From Streptomyces sp. DH12 (GTDB lineage Bacteria > Actinomycetota > Actinomycetes > Streptomycetales > Streptomycetaceae): a DNA stretch of 64,000 nucleotides. This document shows positions 42,620 to 51,432 of the stretch, in pieces. Each line of letters opens with the position of its first letter. Position 1 is the first letter of the stretch. The translations under genes and the position numbers were made by a program. The notes under the pieces are model-generated. The model did not search any database. It was not told where the DNA came from and worked only from the letters and a program-made list of their open reading frames with translations. The stretch covers positions 124,001 through 188,000 of the forward strand of contig NZ_JAHWGT010000004.1 in the NCBI RefSeq assembly GCF_020873895.1, in the 5' to 3' direction.

Positions 42620-44224
42620 ATGTCTTTCGAGGACCAGCTCGGCGAGGCACTGCGCCGTACCGGCGACACCTTCACCACGGACCGACAGGAGCAGCTCATG
42701 ACCACCGCCGCGACCGAGGGACGGCGCAGCCTGCGCCGCAGGAGGGCCGGGCTCGCCGTCGCCGCGAGCGTCGTCGCGCTCGCCACGCTCGGCACCGGCG
42801 CCTACGCGACCGGGATGCTCGACGACGACCGGGACGCCTCCGTCGCCGAGGAGACGGCCGAGCTGAGCGGTGACCGCGTATTCGACATCCTGCGCAGGCT
42901 CACCCCCGGCGGGACGATCAGCCGGCAGCAGGTCCTGCCGCGCGAGCCCGGCGAGTACGCGCACGTGTCGTTCGTCTACGACGACGGGAAGGGCGCCGGG
43001 CTGGTGGAGCTGCGGCTGGGCGTCGCCGACCCCCGCCGCGGCGACAAGGCCCTCCCCTTCGACCGGGCGAGCCACGAGAAGCCGTGGACGACCCCCGTGA
43101 CGAAGAACCAGCGCACCCGGCACGTCACCCCCGAGGGCCACTTCGTCGACTTCACCCTGTGGAACACCCCCGACCCCCAGCGCCCCACCGGGACCCGGAA
43201 CGCGCCGGTGCTCCACCCGGCCCTGTACCGGCTGCTCCACGCGAACGAGTGGCGGGAGGAGATGGGCCGCCTGCCCAAGCCCGACCCACTGCTCGGCGAG
43301 AAGGCCATGGACCCGCGCTTCGTGAAGCCGCGGGACACCGTGTCGGCGCGGGGCATGACCGAGACGCTGCGCGCGCTCCTCCCGAAGGGCGGCACCTTCG
43401 GCCAGGAGCGGGCCCGGGGCACCGCCGACCACCGGGGACCGACCGCGACCCTCGTGTACGACGACGGCAAGGGCGGCACCGCCGTGACGGTCTCGCTGTA
43501 CCGCGTCGACCCCGACGGGTACTCGACCCGGCAGTTCACCAGGTGCCACGTGTCCCACTGCGTCCGCGAGAAGCTGCCCGACGGATCCGTGACGCGCAGC
43601 CACGACGTGCGGACGCAGCGCCCGCAGCAGGTGCTGGAACGGTCGGTGACGTACGTGTCGGCCACCGGCGACATGGTGGAGGTCGACACCCGCAGCGCCC
43701 CCGGCACGGGCCAGGCACCCCGGGCCGTACCCGCGCTCACCAGCGAACAGCTGAAGGCGCTCGCCATGTCACCCCGCTGGCGCCCGGCTCTCGACGCCCT
43801 GCCCCCGGCCCCCGACGAGGAGCGGGACGGACCGGGCCGCGTCTGGGAGTCGGGCAGGGGCGCGGCCGACTGGTCCTACCTGATGGCGAAGGGCAGCCAG
43901 GTGGTGGACACGGACGGTCTCGGCCCGGGGCTCGTCGAGCTGCGCATCGACCGGAAGCGGCGCAACACCACCGACGAGGTGGTGCTCGACGTACGCGAGG
44001 AGAAGGTGGCCGAGGGCGGCGAGGGCGTTACCCGCTGGACCGTCACCGGCGCCCAGCCGCGCGGCCACTACGTCACGGTCACCGCGTACAACGCCCCCGC
44101 CCCGGACGCCGACGCCACCCGCACCACCCCGGCGATCAACCTGCCGGAGATGAAGGCCCTGGCCACGCACCAGGACTGGAACAACGACCGGTTCGTCGAC
44201 TCCCTGAGGCGGCCCCGCCCCTAG
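42620..44224 (+). CDS. membrane-anchored protein paired with the sigma factor
   Basis: A 534-residue protein with a short cytoplasmic N-terminus (MSFEDQLGEALRRTGDTF; RRSLRRRR), one membrane helix (about residues 43-66) and a large outside region of three similar beta-rich blocks, each with a VYDDGKG or comparable strand. The topology fits an anti-sigma-like or sensor protein, although no zinc anti-sigma domain is seen. Position after a SigE-type gene supports that role. GGTGA lies seven bases before the ATG. Confidence 0.7.
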   Translation: MSFEDQLGEALRRTGDTFTTDRQEQLMTTAATEGRRSLRRRRAGLAVAASVVALATLGTGAYATGMLDDDRDASVAEETAELSGDRVFDILRRLTPGGTISRQQVLPREPGEYAHVSFVYDDGKGAGLVELRLGVADPRRGDKALPFDRASHEKPWTTPVTKNQRTRHVTPEGHFVDFTLWNTPDPQRPTGTRNAPVLHPALYRLLHANEWREEMGRLPKPDPLLGEKAMDPRFVKPRDTVSARGMTETLRALLPKGGTFGQERARGTADHRGPTATLVYDDGKGGTAVTVSLYRVDPDGYSTRQFTRCHVSHCVREKLPDGSVTRSHDVRTQRPQQVLERSVTYVSATGDMVEVDTRSAPGTGQAPRAVPALTSEQLKALAMSPRWRPALDALPPAPDEERDGPGRVWESGRGAADWSYLMAKGSQVVDTDGLGPGLVELRIDRKRRNTTDEVVLDVREEKVAEGGEGVTRWTVTGAQPRGHYVTVTAYNAPAPDADATRTTPAINLPEMKALATHQDWNNDRFVDSLRRPRP

Positions 44225-44286
44225 GTCCAACGCGGCGAGCGCGCGTGCCGGGCGTCGGGGCCCAGGCGGGACTTCCCGGACAGGAC

Positions 44287-44703
44287 CTAGGGGGCGGGCG
44301 CGGGCGTCGTGGGCGTCGCCGGGAGGCGGAGGAAGCCGGTGGCGCGGGGGGTGAAGGTGAGTTCGCAGGTGTCGCCCACGCCTGCCCGGACGCCCTCCGC
44401 CACGTCCGGGTCGGGTGTGCCGTAGACCTCGAAGCGCTCCACCCGGCAGTGCTCCATCACGTCCCTGATGTACGGGTCCGCGAGCCGCCAGTGGGCGCGG
44501 ACCGCTTCGGAGTCCCGGTACAGCTGGAAGCTGTGCGCGAGCAGCCGCTCCTCGTCCACGAACGTCTGCACCATCAGCTGCGGTCCGTGCTTCCGCGCGA
44601 AGGCCACCGCCCGGTCGATCGCGTCGAGGAAGTCCTCCAGGTGGCCGTCGGTGACGCGCATGGTGTTGTGGAACAGGAGGGTCGTGTCGTCGTGTGTCGT
44701 CAT
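44287..44703 (-). CDS. hypothetical protein, ABM-like
   Basis: A 138-residue soluble protein: LLFHNTMRVTDGHLEDFLDAIDRAV, then MVQTFVDEERLLAHSFQLYRD and FTPRATGFLRLPA. The alternation suggests a dimeric alpha/beta barrel of the antibiotic-biosynthesis-monooxygenase type. The active-site role is unknown. It lies just downstream of the mur operon on the same strand, 34 bases past the EIIBC stop, so could be co-transcribed. Confidence 0.6.
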   Translation of the reverse strand: MTTHDDTTLLFHNTMRVTDGHLEDFLDAIDRAVAFARKHGPQLMVQTFVDEERLLAHSFQLYRDSEAVRAHWRLADPYIRDVMEHCRVERFEVYGTPDPDVAEGVRAGVGDTCELTFTPRATGFLRLPATPTTPAPAP

Positions 44704-44737
44704 GCCCCCGAGCCTGCTTCCTCAAGTGCGCTTGAGG

Positions 44738-46252
44738 TCAAGGGGCGGTGGACGGGTCGGTGGTCGGCGGTCCGGTGGGCGGCGGGGCGGTCGCCGTGAT
44801 GCCGCGCAGGCCGAAGAAGTACGTGGCGACGAAGCCCGCCGCGTACCCGGCGAGCAGGCCCGCCGCGTAGACGGTGACCGTCCTCAGCAGGCCGCCCGCC
44901 CCGTCCAGCAGCGGGAACAGCGCCCAGCCCGACGGTCCGATCGCCGTCGAGCCGACCGTGTCGCCCCACATGCCGAACAGGCCCACCACTCCCCCGCCGA
45001 ACGCCCCGCCCACGCACGCCGTCACGAACGGGCGGCCCAGCGGCAGCGTCACGCCGTAGATGAGCGGCTCGCCCACCCCGAGCAGGCCCGCGGGGAGCGC
45101 CGAGCGGATCGTGCGGCGCAGGGCCGTGTCCCGGCGCAGGCGCACGTACACGGCGAGGGACGCGCCGACCTGCCCGGCGCCCGCCATCGCCAGGATCGGC
45201 AGGAGCACCGTGTGGCCCTGCTGCTCGATCAGCGTGGCGTGCAGCGGGATCAGCGCCTGGTGCAGGCCCAGCATCACCAGCGGCAGGAACAACCCGCCCA
45301 GCAGGAACCCGGCCGCCGCGCCGCCGTGCGCCAGCAGCCGGTCGGCGGCCGTGCCGATGGCCGTCGCCACCTCGCCGGCCGCGTACATCAGCCCGTACAC
45401 GGTCGCGAGGCCCGCGACGAGGACCGTCAGCGTCGGCGTGACCAGCACGTCGAGGGCCTCCGGGACCCTGCGGCGGCACCACTTCTCGACGCGCGTCGCG
45501 AGGAACGCCGCCGCCAGCGCGCCGAGGACGCCGCCCTGGCCGGGCGACAGCTGCTGCCCGAACACCTCGACGCGGGACACGCCCGCGTACACGACGATCG
45601 CGGCGACCGCCCCGCCGAGCACGGGCGTACCGCCGAACTCCTGCGCCGTGTTGTAGCCGACGAACACCGCGATCAGCGCCATGAAACCGGACGCGATCAC
45701 CGTCAGGGCGGGCGTGAGGGCGGGCAGCGCGCCGAGGTTGACGAGGAGGCCGTTCAGGCCGGCGATGACGCCGCAGCCGATGAGGGCGGGGATGAGGGGG
45801 ACGAAGACGTTCGCGACGCGGCGCAGGAGACGGCGTACCGGGCGCTGCCCGCCGGGGCCTGGCGGGCTTGGTGGGACTGGTGGGCTTGCCTGGTTGGGGG
45901 CGCCGGGGTCTCCCGGGCCCGCGCCGGCCGGGGCGGTCGCGGGGCTCCCGGTGGGCGGGGCGTGCGGGCGGGCCGTCGCGGCGACGAGCGCCGCGAACTC
46001 CGGGGTGATCCGAGCGACCGCGCCCGGACCGAGGACGATCTGGTACGTGCCCTCGTCCTCCACCACGCCGAGCACGGCGGGCAGCGCCCGCAGCTCCGCC
46101 TCCCGCACGAGGGAGCGGTCGCGCAGGGCGAGGCGCAGCCGGGTCATGCAGTGGGCGACGGACGCGACGTTCGACGCGCCGCCGACCAGGGGGAGCAGGG
46201 CCGCCGCCGTCGACCGGTGGTCGGGCGGGCGGGGTTCTTCGGTCGTCGTCAT
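44738..46252 (-). CDS. murP: PTS EIIBC permease, probably for N-acetylmuramic acid
   Basis: A 504-residue PTS permease. The EIIB domain (residues 1-90) has the phosphorylated Cys35 in HCMTRLRLALRD; a Pro-rich linker leads to a ten-helix EIIC domain with GEPLIYGVTLPLGRPF. It imports and phosphorylates a sugar using the general PTS. The neighbouring MurNAc-6-phosphate etherase and RpiR-type regulator point to MurNAc. It lacks a fused EIIA, like E. coli MurP, which uses the glucose EIIA. Confidence 0.82.
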   Translation of the reverse strand: MTTTEEPRPPDHRSTAAALLPLVGGASNVASVAHCMTRLRLALRDRSLVREAELRALPAVLGVVEDEGTYQIVLGPGAVARITPEFAALVAATARPHAPPTGSPATAPAGAGPGDPGAPNQASPPVPPSPPGPGGQRPVRRLLRRVANVFVPLIPALIGCGVIAGLNGLLVNLGALPALTPALTVIASGFMALIAVFVGYNTAQEFGGTPVLGGAVAAIVVYAGVSRVEVFGQQLSPGQGGVLGALAAAFLATRVEKWCRRRVPEALDVLVTPTLTVLVAGLATVYGLMYAAGEVATAIGTAADRLLAHGGAAAGFLLGGLFLPLVMLGLHQALIPLHATLIEQQGHTVLLPILAMAGAGQVGASLAVYVRLRRDTALRRTIRSALPAGLLGVGEPLIYGVTLPLGRPFVTACVGGAFGGGVVGLFGMWGDTVGSTAIGPSGWALFPLLDGAGGLLRTVTVYAAGLLAGYAAGFVATYFFGLRGITATAPPPTGPPTTDPSTAP

Positions 46253-46304
46253 GGGGGCCTCGCCGTGCGGGGGTGTCCGGGGGCCGCCGGGGGCTCGGTC
46301 GGGG

Positions 46305-47414
46305 TCAGGGGACCGCCGAGAGCGCGGCGCGCAGGTGACCGTGGTGCTCCGCGAGGAGGCGGGCGGCGGTCGGGGCGTCCACCCCGCCCAGCAGGACGAG
46401 GATGGCGTTCTTCACCTCGCCGCCCGTCGCCTCCAGGGCCGCCGCTATCTCCCCGTCGGAGGCGCCGGTCGCCTGCGCGACGATGCGGTGCGAGCGGGCG
46501 CGCAGCTTGTCGTTGGTGGCGCGCACGTCGACCATCAGGTTCCCGTACGTCTTGCCGAGCCGGATCATCGTGATCGTCGAGAGCATGTTGAGGACCAGCT
46601 TCTGCGCCGTGCCCGACTTCAGCCGCGTCGAACCGGTGATGAACTCCGGGCCCACGACCACCTCGATCGGGTGGTCCACCGCGGCGGCCAGGGCGCTGCC
46701 CGCGTTGCAGGCGACGCCGACCGTCAGGGCCCCCGCGTCCCGCGCGTACTCCACGGCGCCCACCGCGTACGGGGTGCGGCCCGACGCCGAGACGCCGACG
46801 ACCGTGTCGTCCGGGCGCAGGTCGAGGGCCTTCAGGTCGTCGTGCGCCAGGGAAGCCGCGTCCTCCGCGCCCTCCGCCGAGCGGACCAGCGCCTCGGGGC
46901 CGCCCGCGATCAGCCCGACCACCTGCGACGGGTCGGCGTTGAAGGTGGGCGGGCACTCGCTGGCGTCCAGCACGCCCAGCCGGCCCGCCGTGCCGGCGCC
47001 CGCGTAGACGAGGCGGCCCCCGCGTGCCATGCGGGCCGCGATGGCGTCGACGGCGGCGGCGATCCGCGGCAGCTGCCCGGTCACCGCCTCCGGGACCGCG
47101 CGGTCACCGTCGTTCATGGCGCGGGCGATGTCGAGGGTGGAGCGCGTGTCGACGTCCGCCAGGTCGGGGCGGAACTCCTCGGTGGTGAGGGCGCCCAGCT
47201 GCGTGCGGAGCGAGGCACCGGCCGGGGCGTCGGCAGGAGCGGGACCCGCGGCGCCAGGACCGTGGCCCGCGACGCCAGGGCCGTGGCGCGGGGCTAGGGC
47301 TTCGGCAGGACCGTGCTTCGCGTCGCCAGGGCCGTGGCGCGGGGCTTCGGCCGGGGCGCGGTGCGGGGGCTGGTGGTGGGTGAGGCGCCGGGCGTGCGGG
47401 GCGGGGTCGTTCAT
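46305..47414 (-). CDS. murQ: N-acetylmuramic acid 6-phosphate etherase
   Basis: A 369-residue SIS-fold etherase that splits MurNAc-6-P into GlcNAc-6-P and D-lactate. Core motifs: RLVYAGAGTAGRLGVLDASECPPTF, SASGRTPY, EFITGSTRLKSGTAQKLVLNM and NLMVDVRATNDKL. The first 65 residues are a His/Pro/Gly-rich extension (RHGPG repeats) absent from E. coli MurQ (298 residues), encoded by DNA with two perfect 23-bp repeats at 47273 and 47324. ATG 47414 has GGGAG nine bases upstream, so the extension is probably translated. 18 bases after the regulator gene. Confidence 0.92.
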   Translation of the reverse strand: MNDPAPHARRLTHHQPPHRAPAEAPRHGPGDAKHGPAEALAPRHGPGVAGHGPGAAGPAPADAPAGASLRTQLGALTTEEFRPDLADVDTRSTLDIARAMNDGDRAVPEAVTGQLPRIAAAVDAIAARMARGGRLVYAGAGTAGRLGVLDASECPPTFNADPSQVVGLIAGGPEALVRSAEGAEDAASLAHDDLKALDLRPDDTVVGVSASGRTPYAVGAVEYARDAGALTVGVACNAGSALAAAVDHPIEVVVGPEFITGSTRLKSGTAQKLVLNMLSTITMIRLGKTYGNLMVDVRATNDKLRARSHRIVAQATGASDGEIAAALEATGGEVKNAILVLLGGVDAPTAARLLAEHHGHLRAALSAVP

Positions 47415-47432
47415 GCGCGGTACTCCCGTGCT

Positions 47433-48404
47433 TCAGCGGGTGGACGGGCGCGGCCGCGGCGCCCTGCGGTGGGCCAGCGCCTCGTACGACGCGGACAGCG
47501 CGGGGGCGGCCGTCGCGTACGTGCGCTGCGTGACCCCGGTGAACAGGCAGTCCACCACGAGGAGCTGGCTCGTGCGGGACGACATGGCCGCCGGGCGCAG
47601 CTCCGTCTCGCGGGCGGTGGAGGTGGTGAGGAGGTGGTCGGCGTACTGGGCGACCGGCCCGTCCGGGCGGCCCGTGATCGCCACGGTGGTCGCCCCCCGC
47701 TCGAAGGCCACCCGCAGCGGCTCGATGACGTCCGCGGTGGCGCCGGAGTGCGTGATGGCGACGGCCACGTCCCCCGCGCCGAGCTGCACGGCGCCCGTCA
47801 CCGCCACGTGCGGGTCGTGGTGGGCGTGCGCGACCAGGCCGATGCGCAGCAGCTTCTGCGCCAGGTCCTGGGCGACCAGCCCGGAGGCGCCGCTGCCGTA
47901 CACGTCCGTGCGGCGGGCGTCCGCGAGGGCCTGGACGGCCGCGGCAAGCTGGACGGTGTCCAGGGCGGCGGCGGTGTCGGCGAGGGTCTGCTGCTCGTCG
48001 CGGGCGAGCTTGGCGACGACCGCCTCGATCGGGTCGTCGACCGCGATGTCGGAGGTGACGGCCGGCGAGCGGCCCGAAGTGCGCTGCGCGGCCAGGCCGG
48101 CCAGCGCCAGGCGCAGGTCGCGGTAGCCGGGGTAGCCGAGGAGGCGGGCGGTGCGCACGACGGTCGCCTCGCTCGTACCGGTCAGCTCGGCCAGGCCGGT
48201 GACCGTGAGGGCCGCGCACCCGGCCGGGTCGGCGGCGACCGCCTCCGCGACGCGCAGCATGGAGCGGGTCATCGACGGGGCCAGGGTGCGCACCTTCGCG
48301 GCGAGCGGGTCCGGGGCGGCGCCCACGACCGGGCCCGCGCCCGCGTCCGCGCGCGGGCCGCCCCGGTCCGGCGGCCCCACCGGGGCGGTGAAAGTTTCCT
48401 TCAC
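47433..48404 (-). CDS. RpiR/MurR-type regulator of the mur operon
   Basis: A 323-residue regulator: RpiR helix-turn-helix (GLAELTGTSEATVVRTARLLGYPGYRDL, about residues 68-96) and a SIS sensor domain (DVYGSGASGLVAQD; VAITHSGATADVIEPLR). In E. coli MurR represses murQP and senses MurNAc-6-P. GTG 48404 is preferred because GAGGTGATC, a very strong ribosome site, ends six bases before it; GTG 48416 would lie inside that site. First gene of the operon, with two operator-like palindromes at its start. Confidence 0.88.
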   Translation of the reverse strand: MKETFTAPVGPPDRGGPRADAGAGPVVGAAPDPLAAKVRTLAPSMTRSMLRVAEAVAADPAGCAALTVTGLAELTGTSEATVVRTARLLGYPGYRDLRLALAGLAAQRTSGRSPAVTSDIAVDDPIEAVVAKLARDEQQTLADTAAALDTVQLAAAVQALADARRTDVYGSGASGLVAQDLAQKLLRIGLVAHAHHDPHVAVTGAVQLGAGDVAVAITHSGATADVIEPLRVAFERGATTVAITGRPDGPVAQYADHLLTTSTARETELRPAAMSSRTSQLLVVDCLFTGVTQRTYATAAPALSASYEALAHRRAPRPRPSTR

Positions 48405-48435
48405 GTCGTCGATCACCTCTGAAACGTATTTTCAG
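48388..48435. promoter_or_regulatory. two RpiR-type operator candidates
   Basis: CTGAAA-CGTAT-TTTCAG (48419-48435) is a perfect dyad upstream of the regulator's ribosome site. GTGAAAGTTTCCTTCAC (48388-48404) is a second dyad of similar TGAAA/TTCA form and overlaps the GTG start. Centres are 31 bp apart. They probably serve autoregulation and control of murQ and murP. Confidence 0.6.
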
Positions 48436-48473
48436 CGATGGTGGCCGTCAACCCCGCGGGTCAGAATGGCTGC

Positions 48474-48830
48474 ATGAACGAACCGGACCGGCTGGAACAG
48501 GCCCTGCACGCCGCCCGCGCGCTCGTCCTCGCCGACCTCGCCGCCCGGGACGTCGCCCAGGCCGAGGTCGTGTCGATGGTCGAGGACTCCGTCACGCACC
48601 GCCGCTGGTGGGTCGGGCAGTGGCCGGAGGGCGTCGGCTACCTCCCCGGGCTGGTCGCCCAGGACGTGCAGGACGCGCTGCTGGAGCGGTACGGGCGCTG
48701 GCCGCTGTGTCCCGTCTGCGACTCGGGCGACCCGCACGCCCTCGACGTCGAGCCGGAGCTGGGCCCCGACCCGCACTGGGTGTGCGGCCGGGCCGGCGTG
48801 GTGGTCGCCCCCGTGGGAGGGCTGGCATGA
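48474..48830 (+). CDS. small conserved protein with zinc-ribbon-like cysteines
   Basis: A 118-residue soluble protein: an acidic helical N-terminal half (DRLEQALHAARALVLADLAARD) and a C-terminal CPVCDSGDPHALDVEPE followed by HWVCG, a likely metal knuckle. Overlaps the DUF4031 gene by ATGA. No known function. CAGAAT six bases before the ATG may be a -10 for a leaderless transcript. Confidence 0.7.
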   Translation: MNEPDRLEQALHAARALVLADLAARDVAQAEVVSMVEDSVTHRRWWVGQWPEGVGYLPGLVAQDVQDALLERYGRWPLCPVCDSGDPHALDVEPELGPDPHWVCGRAGVVVAPVGGLA

Positions 48831-49102
48831 CGCTGTACATCGACCCGCCGACCTGGCCCGGCCACGGCCGCATGTGGTCGCACCTGATCAGCGACACGTC
48901 CTTCGACGAGCTGCACGCGGCGGCCGCCGCGATCGGCGCCCCGCCCCGCGCCTTCGACGGCGACCACTACGACATCCCCGCGCACCGCTACGGCGACGCC
49001 GTGGCCGCCGGGGCGGTGGAGGTCGGCTCGAAGGAGATCGTGCGGCTGCTCAGGGCCGCCGGGCTGCGCCGCCCGAAGCACCTCCGGACGCCTTCGCCGT
49101 GA
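48827..49102 (+). CDS. DUF4031 domain protein
   Basis: A 91-residue protein starting in an ATGA overlap. MTLYIDPPTWPGHGRMWSHL, then FDELHAAAAAIGAPPRAFDG and DHYDIPAHRY are diagnostic of DUF4031, a small actinobacterial family of unknown function, often linked to the preceding gene. Its last 53 bases overlap the convergent MFS gene. Confidence 0.88.
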   Translation: MTLYIDPPTWPGHGRMWSHLISDTSFDELHAAAAAIGAPPRAFDGDHYDIPAHRYGDAVAAGAVEVGSKEIVRLLRAAGLRRPKHLRTPSP

Positions 49103-50570
49103 CCCCGGCGGACGCGGCTCCGGCGGACGCGGCTCCGGCGGACGCGGTTCCGGCGGGGACTGCATCGGCGGGGGCCGGGGTGTCGGCGGGCATCGGGACC
49201 GCCCCCGGCGCGCCCGTGACGACGCGGCTCGGCGTACCCGCCTCCCGGCGGTGCAGCCGCAGCGCGACGCCCACGGCGAGCAGTGCGACGAGCGTCATGG
49301 CGCCGCCCGCCCAAGCGGTCGCCGGATAGCCGAGGCCGGCGTCGATGACGGTGCCGCCCAGCCACGGGCCGCCGGTGTTGCCGAGGTTGAACGCCGCCGT
49401 CGTGGTGGCGCCCGCGAGCGTCGGGGCGGCGCCGGCCACGTTGAACATCCGGGCGTTGAGCGCCGGCGCGGTGAAGAACGCCGAGACGCCCAGGAGGAAC
49501 GACACCGCGACCGCCGCGACCGGGCTGCCGCCGAACAGGGCGAGCGCCGCGAGCAGCACCGTCGACGCGGTGATGCCGCTCAGCATCACCCCGAACAGGT
49601 GCGCGTCGGCGACCCGGCCGCCGACGGTCGTACCGACGAGCGCGCCGAGACCGAAGAGCCCCAGCACCGTCGGCACCCAGCCGGAGTCCAGCCCCGCCAC
49701 GTCGGTGAGGAGCGGGGCCAGGTACGAGAAGGCGCAGAACACCCCGCCCGCGGCGAGCGCGGTGACCACCACGGCCAGCCACACCTGCCGGTCCCGGTAG
49801 ATCGCCAGCTCCCGGCGGAGGGCCGGCCGCTCGGCGGGCAGCGGGATGCGCGGGATGCGCGTGACGACCCCGACGAGCGCGAGCGCGGAGGCGGCGCCGA
49901 CCGCCCAGAACGCCGAGCGCCAGCCCAGGTGCTCACCGAGGAAGGCGCCCGCGGGCACGCCCAGGACGTTCGCGATCGACAGGCCGCCGATCATCACCGC
50001 CATCGCACGGGCCCGCGCCCCGGGCGCCACCATCGCGATGGCGACCGCCGCGCCGACGGCCCAGAACCCGGCGCAGGCCAGCGCGCTCACCACGCGGGAC
50101 GCGAACAGCACCCCGTACGAGGGCGCGAGGGCGCCCGCCACCTGCCCGAGGCCGAACGTCGTGATCAGCGCGATCAGCGTCGTCCTGCGGGGCAGCCGCA
50201 GCGTCGCCACGGCGAGCAGCGGCGCGCCGACGACCATGCCGATCGCGAAGGCCGATATGAGGAGCCCGGCCTGCGGGATGGAGACGCCCATGTCCTCGGC
50301 GATGGGCGGCAGCAGCCCGGAGAGCATGAACTCGCTGGTGCCGAGCGCGAAGACGGACAGTCCGAGGATGTAGACGGCCGTCGGCATCCGGGCGGGAGCG
50401 GGCGCCGGCACCGGGGCCGGTACCGGAGCCGGTACCGGAGCCGGTACCGGAGTCGGAGCCGGCGCCGGCGCCGGCGCGGAGGACGACACGGGGGACGGCG
50501 CCGGGTCGCAGGCGGCGGAAGGGGCGGGTTCGGCGGCGGGTTCGGGCGGAAGATCGTCGTGGGGCGGCAT
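49050..50570 (-). CDS. MFS transporter (drug:H+ antiporter, Cml-like)
   Basis: A 506-residue twelve-helix transporter. It opens, after a 60-residue Ala/Pro/Val tail, with YILGLSVFALGTSEFMLSGL; motif A-like RLPRRTTLIAL and LPPIAEDMGVSIPQAG fit the chloramphenicol/arabinose-efflux group. Both tails are repeats: PVPAPVPAP at the N-terminus (GGTACCGGAGCC DNA units, 50408-50462) and AGAASAG at the C-terminus. No good ribosome site was seen at ATG 50570; the ATG at residue 61 may be used. Confidence 0.85.
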   Translation of the reverse strand: MPPHDDLPPEPAAEPAPSAACDPAPSPVSSSAPAPAPAPTPVPAPVPAPVPAPVPAPAPARMPTAVYILGLSVFALGTSEFMLSGLLPPIAEDMGVSIPQAGLLISAFAIGMVVGAPLLAVATLRLPRRTTLIALITTFGLGQVAGALAPSYGVLFASRVVSALACAGFWAVGAAVAIAMVAPGARARAMAVMIGGLSIANVLGVPAGAFLGEHLGWRSAFWAVGAASALALVGVVTRIPRIPLPAERPALRRELAIYRDRQVWLAVVVTALAAGGVFCAFSYLAPLLTDVAGLDSGWVPTVLGLFGLGALVGTTVGGRVADAHLFGVMLSGITASTVLLAALALFGGSPVAAVAVSFLLGVSAFFTAPALNARMFNVAGAAPTLAGATTTAAFNLGNTGGPWLGGTVIDAGLGYPATAWAGGAMTLVALLAVGVALRLHRREAGTPSRVVTGAPGAVPMPADTPAPADAVPAGTASAGAASAGAASAGVTAKASGGASGGAARRP

Positions 50571-50597
50571 GACAGGTGCGAACGCCGTCGGAGCCGC

Positions 50598-51386
50598 TTA
50601 CATTCCCAGGAGTCCCAGCTCGGTCGCGAGGTTCCGGCGGGCCGCGGCCTCCCACCGCTCCGCCCCGTACGGGGTGCGGAACAGCCGCGGCAGGTCGAGG
50701 AGTTGCCGCAGTACGGCGGCCCGGCCGGTGCGGAACGCGTCGTCGGGGACGAAGCCGTACTCCTCGCGCACGGCGGCCGCGTAGGCGGCGTACGCCTCCG
50801 GCCCGCCGGCGAGGACCGCCAGGTCGGCGTCGCACAGCACCTCGCCGTCGCGGTCCCCGGGCGCCGGGTCGTGCGTGACGGTGAGCAGCACCAGCCGGGA
50901 CACCTCCGCCGTGCGGCGCGCGTCGACGCCGAGTTCGGGCAGGGCCCGCTCGGCGAGGCGGGCGCTGCGCTCCTCGTTGGTGGAGCGGTCGGGGAGGTAG
51001 ACCGCGTCGTGGAACCAGGCGGCGAGCTCCACGGCGGCCGGGTCGTCGGCGTGCCCGGCCAGCTCGTCGACGCGGCGGAGCACGGCGAGGAGGTGGTCGG
51101 TGGTGTGGTAGCGCCGCTGCGGCTCGGCCCAGCGGCCCAGCAGGTCGCGCAGGTACGGCTCCGGGTCCGGCAGCCCCGCGTCCTGCGACGGGTGCGCGTC
51201 GTGGGCGTGCGGGCCGTGCGGCGGCTGCGGGCTCCCCGTACGCGCCTCCCCGGCGGGCGCGTCCCGCGGCGGCTGCGGGGCGGGGTCGCCGGTGGGCGGG
51301 CGGCCCGCGTCCCGCGCCCGCCGGACGGTCGTCAGCCAGCGGGCGCGGAGCTCGTCGTGGGCGGGGTGCGGGGCGGGTGCGGCCAT
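50598..51386 (-). CDS. HD-domain metal-dependent phosphohydrolase-like protein
   Basis: A 262-residue HD-superfamily protein (COG4339 type). Metal ligands appear as RRYHTTDHLLAVL, ELAAWFHDAVY, STNEERSA and LTVTHDP, and D in LCDADLAVLAG. A 45-residue Pro/His-rich insertion sits near residues 28-72. The substrate is unknown. ATG at 51386. Confidence 0.82.
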   Translation of the reverse strand: MAAPAPHPAHDELRARWLTTVRRARDAGRPPTGDPAPQPPRDAPAGEARTGSPQPPHGPHAHDAHPSQDAGLPDPEPYLRDLLGRWAEPQRRYHTTDHLLAVLRRVDELAGHADDPAAVELAAWFHDAVYLPDRSTNEERSARLAERALPELGVDARRTAEVSRLVLLTVTHDPAPGDRDGEVLCDADLAVLAGGPEAYAAYAAAVREEYGFVPDDAFRTGRAAVLRQLLDLPRLFRTPYGAERWEAAARRNLATELGLLGM

Positions 51387-51432
51387 GGACCCATTGTGCC
51401 GGGCGCCCCTCCCCGCCCCGCCCCCGTCCGCG

